Positions 59,835 to 64,000 of a stretch of 64,000 nt of DNA are shown piece by piece (the first letter of the stretch is position 1; every line of letters begins with the position of its first letter). The position numbers and the translations under genes were made by a program. The DNA is taken from positions 4,712,001-4,776,000 of the forward strand of contig NZ_CP029145.1 of NCBI RefSeq assembly GCF_003149515.1. Direction: 5' to 3'. The notes beneath the pieces were generated by a model. The model was not told the DNA's origin, ran no database searches, and saw only the letters and a list, made by a program, of their open reading frames with translations. Source of the stretch: Hymenobacter nivis (GTDB taxonomy: Bacteria > Bacteroidota > Bacteroidia > Cytophagales > Hymenobacteraceae).

Positions 59835-60292
59835 TAATGACCAAGTTGCGCTAACCAAGCTGCAACAAACCATCGCCCGGGCTACCCCCGCCGGGTCCCC
59901 CCAGTGGAACATGCTGGCCCGGACGTATTACCTGTTTGGCCAGCCGCAGCGAAATTGGTCTGCCTTCGCCGACGCGGCGTTGGCTTATGGCAAAAAATAC
60001 GCTTCCCGCGACAGCCACAGTCTCTACGATGCTGCCGCTCAAATGGAAGGCTTCATCAAAGATGATAAAGTGCTGCTGACCAAAGCCGACCAAATCATCC
60101 AGCAAGCCCTGGCCGCCAACCGCAGCTACGATAACCTCTGCACGCTAGCCAAGCTGCTGCACAAGCTGGGCCGCGACCCAGAGGCCGCCCGCGTGGCCCA
60201 GGAGGCCGTAGCGCAGGCCGCCAAAGACCAGAAAAACCCCGAAGAGGCCACCGAATTACTGGCCGAAATCAGCCAGAAAAAGCCGGGCTAGC

Positions 60293-61309
60293 TTACTCCC
60301 AATCCTGCCAGCGCAGCGGCTCGCCCACGGCCGGGGCGTGCAGCTCGCCGCGCAGCATGCCGCCGGCCGCGATTTCCGTTAGTTGGCGCAGGGGCTCCGC
60401 GGCGGGCTCGTCGCTCAGGTCGAAGGTGCCGTAGTGCATGGGTACTAGGTGGCCGGCGCGCAGCACGTTGGCGGCCTTGGCGGCTTCGTGGGGGTTCACG
60501 TGGCTCTTGGTCATCATGTAGGGAGGCTTGTAGGCCCCGATGGGCAGCAGCACCACGTCCAGGGGCCCAAACTGCCGCTCAATCTGCTCGAAATGGTCGC
60601 CGAAAGCAGTGTCGCCAGCGAAATAGATGAGCCGGTCGGTGGCAACGACTTTGATGAGAAAGCTGCCCCAGAGTACGGTGTTTACATCGAACAGCCCGCG
60701 GCGGTGCCAGTGGCTGGCCGGCAGGTAGTACACCTCGAAGGGGGCCCCGGGGCCCACGTCGTATTGCTGCCACCAGCCGGCTTCCTGCACGGGCAGGCCC
60801 GGGGCCATGCCGCGCAGCAGGGGCCCCATGCCCAGCGGCACCAGCGCCCGCAACTGCGGGTTCTGGCAGGCCAGCAGCTTCACGGAAGCCTCGTCGAGGT
60901 GGTCGCGGTGGCCGTGCGAGAGCAGCAGCCAGTCGATGCCCACCAGGTCTTCGGGCCGGCAGGGCAGGGGGTGGCGCCGGCGCAGCCCTACTGAGCTGAA
61001 TAGTATGGGGTCGAAGAGCAGCGTTTGGCCCGCGATGCGCAGCACGAAGCTGGCGTGGCCCAGCCACAGCAGCACGTCGTCGGGGCCGGCCAGGGTCCCG
61101 GTGGCGTCCACCACGCGGGGCACCCAGTGGTCGCGCTTTTTTTCTTCCTTTTGGGGGTTGGTGGCCAGCTGCCACTTCAGCACGTCGGCGGCAGTGGGGG
61201 AGTAGAGGGCCTCGCCGTTGGCAAATTGGTTGCCGATGCGCTTATTGCCTGGGTAGCCGGGGCGCACGGTGGGCAGGGCGGGGTTATTCAAGTACGAAAC
61301 AGAAGCCAT
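60293..61309 (-). CDS. MBL-fold hydrolase (NAPE-PLD/UlaG-like)
   Basis: A 338-residue metallo-beta-lactamase-fold enzyme. Metal motif: LSHGHRDHLDEAS (about residues 129-141), with later ligands in LPASHWHRRG, YFAGDTAFGDHFE and LVPMHYGTFDL. The layout with WLGHASFVLRIAGQTLLFDPI fits the N-acyl-phosphatidylethanolamine phospholipase D-like group, so a phosphodiester lipid or nucleotide substrate is possible. Its stop codon is one base from the stop of the convergent split gene. Another in-frame ATG at 61318 is possible. Confidence 0.88.
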   Translation of the reverse strand: MASVSYLNNPALPTVRPGYPGNKRIGNQFANGEALYSPTAADVLKWQLATNPQKEEKKRDHWVPRVVDATGTLAGPDDVLLWLGHASFVLRIAGQTLLFDPILFSSVGLRRRHPLPCRPEDLVGIDWLLLSHGHRDHLDEASVKLLACQNPQLRALVPLGMGPLLRGMAPGLPVQEAGWWQQYDVGPGAPFEVYYLPASHWHRRGLFDVNTVLWGSFLIKVVATDRLIYFAGDTAFGDHFEQIERQFGPLDVVLLPIGAYKPPYMMTKSHVNPHEAAKAANVLRAGHLVPMHYGTFDLSDEPAAEPLRQLTEIAAGGMLRGELHAPAVGEPLRWQDWE

Positions 61310-61378
61310 GCGGGTCATACGCAAACGGCCCCGCCGCGTAGGGCAGCGAGGCCGCAGGAACAGGAAAATTTAGGGCCC

Positions 61379-63358
61379 CTACCGTACCTGGCTGGCCAGC
61401 CAGGCGTCGCGCAGGGACTGCTGGGCGGGGGTGAGCGGCGTTTTGGCGCCGGCTTCCGTGCGCTGCACCTGCACGCTGGCCGTTTCGTTGAGCAGCAGCT
61501 GCACGGCGCGCTCGGCGCCGGCGCGGGTACGCACCTGGGCGCTTACAATTTGGTTGGGCGCGTGGCGTTTCAGCACGGCGTCGAGGTCGGCAGGGGCCCG
61601 CAGGGGCTTGTCGTCCAGCATCAGCAGCTGGTCGCCCACGTCGAGGCCGGCCTTGTACAGGCCCGAGCCGATGAGGGCGTTGCCGGCCACCAGGCAGCGG
61701 CCCTGCGGGTCGAAGCCCACCTGCTCGCCCAGGGCCAGCTGGTGGGTGGGCACCACGGCCAGCCCCGCGGCCTGCAAGTCCTCGGCGAAGCGCGGCTGCT
61801 CGTGGCCGTACACATAGCGCCGGAAAAACTGGCCTGCGTAGGCCGTGTCGTGGGCCACCTCGCCCAGCACCCGCTGGCAATCGGGCAGGGTGTAGGGGCG
61901 GGTGGGGGCGAAGTTGGCCTGCTTTTTCCCGTACTGCTGCCACAGCGCCTGCATGTACTGGTCGAGGGTGGCGCGGTGGTCGCGGCGCAGCTCCAGGTCG
62001 AGGGCCAGGGCCAGGCCGGCGCCGTAGTAGTAGTAGCTGAGGAAGGTGTTGGCGGTGTTAACGGGGTCGATGCTCGCCCCCCTATCGGCGAAGACGGCCT
62101 GCTGGCTCATGCCCACGGCCGAGGTGTAGCGGGCCCCGGGGCTGTTGAGGCGCTCGCTCACCCAGTCGCTCACCTTGTCAAAAAACGCCGCGTCGTCGTA
62201 GTCGTGGGTGCGGCGCAGTGTCAGCTCGCCGTAATACTGCGTGAAGCCCTCGGCCAGCCACAGCGCGTCGCTCATGTTGGTGCGCTGGAAGTTGAAGGGT
62301 TCCAGGTCTTTGGGCCGGATGCGCTTCACGTTCCAGGCGTGGAAAAACTCGTGGGTCACCGTGCCCAGGTTGCTCAGGGCGTTGGCCCCCTGTAAGTCGC
62401 GCGGGGCCGTCAGCGATGTCGAGTTGCGGTGCTCCATGCCGTCGCTGGTGGCCTGCGGCAAGTAGTTGGCCAGGAAGGTATAGCGCCCGAAATCATACGT
62501 CGGCAGCTCGCCAAAAATGGCCTTTTCCTCCCTCACCACCTGCTGCACGCGCTGCATGTACTCGTCCACGGCGGCGGGCGTGTCGGGGCTCATCACGGCC
62601 AGCGCAATGGTCTGGCCGTCTTCCTCCCAGGTGCGCACCTGCTGGGCCCCCAGCATCGTGGGGCTATCCATGAGGTAAGCCCAGTTGGGGGCTGAAAAGG
62701 TGTTTTTCTCGCCCGCGGGCTGCAGCTGGGTAGCTATTTTCCAATCGGGCAAGGCATTGAACTGCACCTCCACCGGGCGGTTTTCCAGCCCCAGCGCGTA
62801 GCAAAACACGGCCGGCGCGTTCAGGTGCGCGTGCTGCGCGTCCACGCCGGCGTAGGTGCCGTCGCTGCGGTTGGCGTACAGCGTGTAGTGGAACACCACC
62901 GTGCCGTCGGCGCCCGGCGTCACGTCCCAGCCGTAGGCGTCGGGGCGGGCCGTGGGCAGCGGGTGGTCAGCGCCATCGGTGGCCACCACGTAGTACACAT
63001 TTTTGATGAAGTCGTGCTGCGAGTAACGCCCCGGCGAGCTGCGCGCCATGCGCACCCGCAGGGGCCCCGGCGGCAGCCCCGCAAACGTGGCCGTGATGCG
63101 CGCCTCGTGGTGCACCGCGTTCGGAAACGCCACTGCGTAGCGCACCGCGGGCCCCGCCGCCTTGGCCGGGGCCCCGGGAGCCTTGGCGGCGGGCTTGGCC
63201 GGGGCCCCGAGCTTGGCTTTGGCCGCTGGTTTTGCCGCCGGTTTGGCCGGGGCGGGGCGGGGCCGCGGGGGCACCGTTTGGGCCCACAGCGCGGCGGGGG
63301 CCAGGCCGGCGCACAAGGCTAGGGCCAGCAAACGCGTGGCGTACTTCAGATTACTCAT
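61379..63358 (-). CDS. M61-family metallopeptidase (glycyl aminopeptidase-like)
   Basis: A 659-residue exported zinc peptidase. A signal peptide (MSNLKYATRLLALALCAGLA) precedes a low-complexity Lys/Pro/Ala linker (PAKPAAKPAAKAK and similar, about residues 33-70). The N-terminal beta domain follows, then the catalytic domain with H336-E-F-F-H340 and a downstream LAEGFTQYYGE ligand region. A PDZ-like domain is near the C-terminus (GLYKAGLDVGDQLLMLDDKPL). The Lys/Pro/Ala linker is unusual for the family. ATG 63358 chosen. Confidence 0.92.
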   Translation of the reverse strand: MSNLKYATRLLALALCAGLAPAALWAQTVPPRPRPAPAKPAAKPAAKAKLGAPAKPAAKAPGAPAKAAGPAVRYAVAFPNAVHHEARITATFAGLPPGPLRVRMARSSPGRYSQHDFIKNVYYVVATDGADHPLPTARPDAYGWDVTPGADGTVVFHYTLYANRSDGTYAGVDAQHAHLNAPAVFCYALGLENRPVEVQFNALPDWKIATQLQPAGEKNTFSAPNWAYLMDSPTMLGAQQVRTWEEDGQTIALAVMSPDTPAAVDEYMQRVQQVVREEKAIFGELPTYDFGRYTFLANYLPQATSDGMEHRNSTSLTAPRDLQGANALSNLGTVTHEFFHAWNVKRIRPKDLEPFNFQRTNMSDALWLAEGFTQYYGELTLRRTHDYDDAAFFDKVSDWVSERLNSPGARYTSAVGMSQQAVFADRGASIDPVNTANTFLSYYYYGAGLALALDLELRRDHRATLDQYMQALWQQYGKKQANFAPTRPYTLPDCQRVLGEVAHDTAYAGQFFRRYVYGHEQPRFAEDLQAAGLAVVPTHQLALGEQVGFDPQGRCLVAGNALIGSGLYKAGLDVGDQLLMLDDKPLRAPADLDAVLKRHAPNQIVSAQVRTRAGAERAVQLLLNETASVQVQRTEAGAKTPLTPAQQSLRDAWLASQVR

Positions 63359-63494
63359 GCGGCAAGGACGGGAAGGAGTACAGCGGATTTTGGTACAATA
63401 ACAAGGGCGTAGCGCGTAAGCCGGTTCGCAGGGCCGTCGCAATAAGTATTTTCCATTACCGAACCCCCAAATGTAGGAAAATAATTGGCCCTTC

Positions 63495-64000
63495 CTACAC
63501 AGCCTTTTCCGCTGGCCCCACGGGCCGGAACACGGTGCCCTCTACCGCCCCGCCGAAGAAGTAGGCCGGGGGCCCCGGGCGCAGCCCCAGCCCGGCCAGG
63601 GCCCCGTGCAGGTCGGGCAGCTGCTGGGCGCGCAGGGCCGCCACCGCCCCAAAAAACCGGTACATGGTTCCCAGCAGCGCCCGGTGCCAGCCCCGCCGCG
63701 GCCGGCTGAAATCGGCCAGCAGCCACGGCGCCGCGGGGCGCCGGGCCGCTGCCAGGCGGGCCAGGGCGGGCCCCAGCGCGGCCGGCGCAAAGCAGTCGAG
63801 TACGAAAAACGTCACCAGCGCGTCGAACTGCTCGCCGGGCTTCAGCGCCGCCTCGGTTCCCAGCCGAAACTCGACCTGCCGCGCCGCGCCCGGCCACTCG
63901 CGGTGCAGGCGCGCAGTGGCCCGCGCCAGCATGGGCCCCGAAGCTTCGAGGTAGAGTACCGCTGCACCTGGGCGGTGGCGCAGCACTTCGCCCAGCACCC
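63495..64000 (-). CDS. Class I SAM-dependent methyltransferase, N-terminus beyond window
   Basis: At least 167 residues of a methyltransferase whose start lies past the right edge. Motif-like segments AVLYLEASGPMLARATARL (binding of the cofactor ribose), VEFRLGTEAALK and ALVTFFVLDCF resemble the Rossmann-type methyltransferase core, whose glycine-rich motif I is outside the window. The C-terminal part (MYRFFGAVAAL...) is typical of small-molecule methyltransferases. Substrate unknown. Confidence 0.75.
   Translation of the reverse strand, partial: VLGEVLRHRPGAAVLYLEASGPMLARATARLHREWPGAARQVEFRLGTEAALKPGEQFDALVTFFVLDCFAPAALGPALARLAAARRPAAPWLLADFSRPRRGWHRALLGTMYRFFGAVAALRAQQLPDLHGALAGLGLRPGPPAYFFGGAVEGTVFRPVGPAEKAV

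Larger units (their letters stand above)
58055..60291 (+). pseudogene. Thioredoxin-fold secreted protein gene split by an IS630 element
   Basis: The gene lies in two parts, 58055-58796 and 59837-60291. Joined across one TA they form a single frame of 398 residues. A signal peptide (MRHVFTVILSLGSALAHAQ) precedes a thioredoxin fold with C53-H-W-C56, in the sequence ASSPACHWCKPME. The C-terminal half has helical repeats (WSAFADAALAYGKKYASRDS, then KLLHKLGRDPEAARVAQEAV). The element interrupts between residues 247 and 248. The 5' part alone would read on into the antisense of the element. The 3' part has an ATG at 59911 but no signal. The gene is very probably inactive as it stands. Confidence 0.88.

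Overview
The window looks like chromosomal DNA of a high-GC member of the Bacteroidota, most likely Hymenobacter or a close relative in the Hymenobacteraceae. The reasons are the gene families present (GWxTD-like secreted protein, DUF2911, paired M13 peptidases, PaoABC-type oxidoreductase, CDGSH protein, Bacteroidota-type TonB protein), promoter-like sites of the Bacteroidota form TTG-N18/19-TAnnTTTG, the lack of strong Shine-Dalgarno sequences, and GC-rich codon use. The genus is an inference from family content; no rRNA is present to settle it.

Layout. 1-5.5 kb: envelope and housekeeping genes (GWxTD-like protein, LpxL-type acyltransferase, Sua5/YciO, MltG, YbgC-type thioesterase, YihY membrane protein). 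5.6-7.4 kb: two serine tRNAs (anticodons CGA and TGA), each followed by a terminator, then a secreted zinc phospholipase C-like protein. 7.5-11.7 kb: a three-subunit molybdenum hydroxylase resembling PaoABC. 11.8-17.5 kb: a complete RND efflux operon on the minus strand (adaptor, pump, TolC). 17.8-23.2 kb: alkyltransferase-like protein, S9 peptidase, a gene-free kilobase holding a transposon-like palindromic element, then xseA/xseB. 23.3-29 kb: two M13 metallopeptidase paralogues flanking a membrane acyltransferase. 29-42 kb: single genes (cyclophilin, S1/P1-like enzyme, amidohydrolase, ACBP, kinase-like protein, CDGSH, GNAT, deoxynucleoside kinase, DUF2461, MOSC, S8 protease). 42-46.3 kb: secreted PIG-L deacetylase and aspartate kinase. 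46.5-51.2 kb: oxidative pentose-phosphate operon gnd-zwf-pgl with convergent rpiA. 51.4-53.8 kb: DUF2911, then a small AT-richer island with hicBA, a decayed UPF0175 antitoxin and an ExbD-like protein. 53.9-57.9 kb: ABC exporter, TonB-domain protein, sodium:solute symporter. 58-64 kb: a thioredoxin-fold gene split by an IS630-family element, then MBL hydrolase, M61 peptidase and a methyltransferase cut by the window end.

How the genes work together. Clear functional units are the PaoABC-like trio, the tripartite efflux pump, exonuclease VII, the pentose-phosphate genes (glucose-6-phosphate to ribose-5-phosphate with NADPH production) and the HicBA toxin-antitoxin pair. Many of the remaining genes encode exported proteins with signal peptides or lipoboxes.

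The most unusual material is non-coding and mobile. There are five copies of one GTCATGC-type hairpin family, each between co-directional genes; a TA-flanked 162-bp element whose ends resemble those of the IS630 copy 24 kb away; an IS insertion whose precise removal rebuilds the host reading frame; intergenic hairpins built from iterated short words; and a strong excess of GGGCCC. No CRISPR array, prophage or classical defence island is visible. I do not see an obviously new multi-gene system; the repeat families and the TA-flanked element are the best candidates for new biology.
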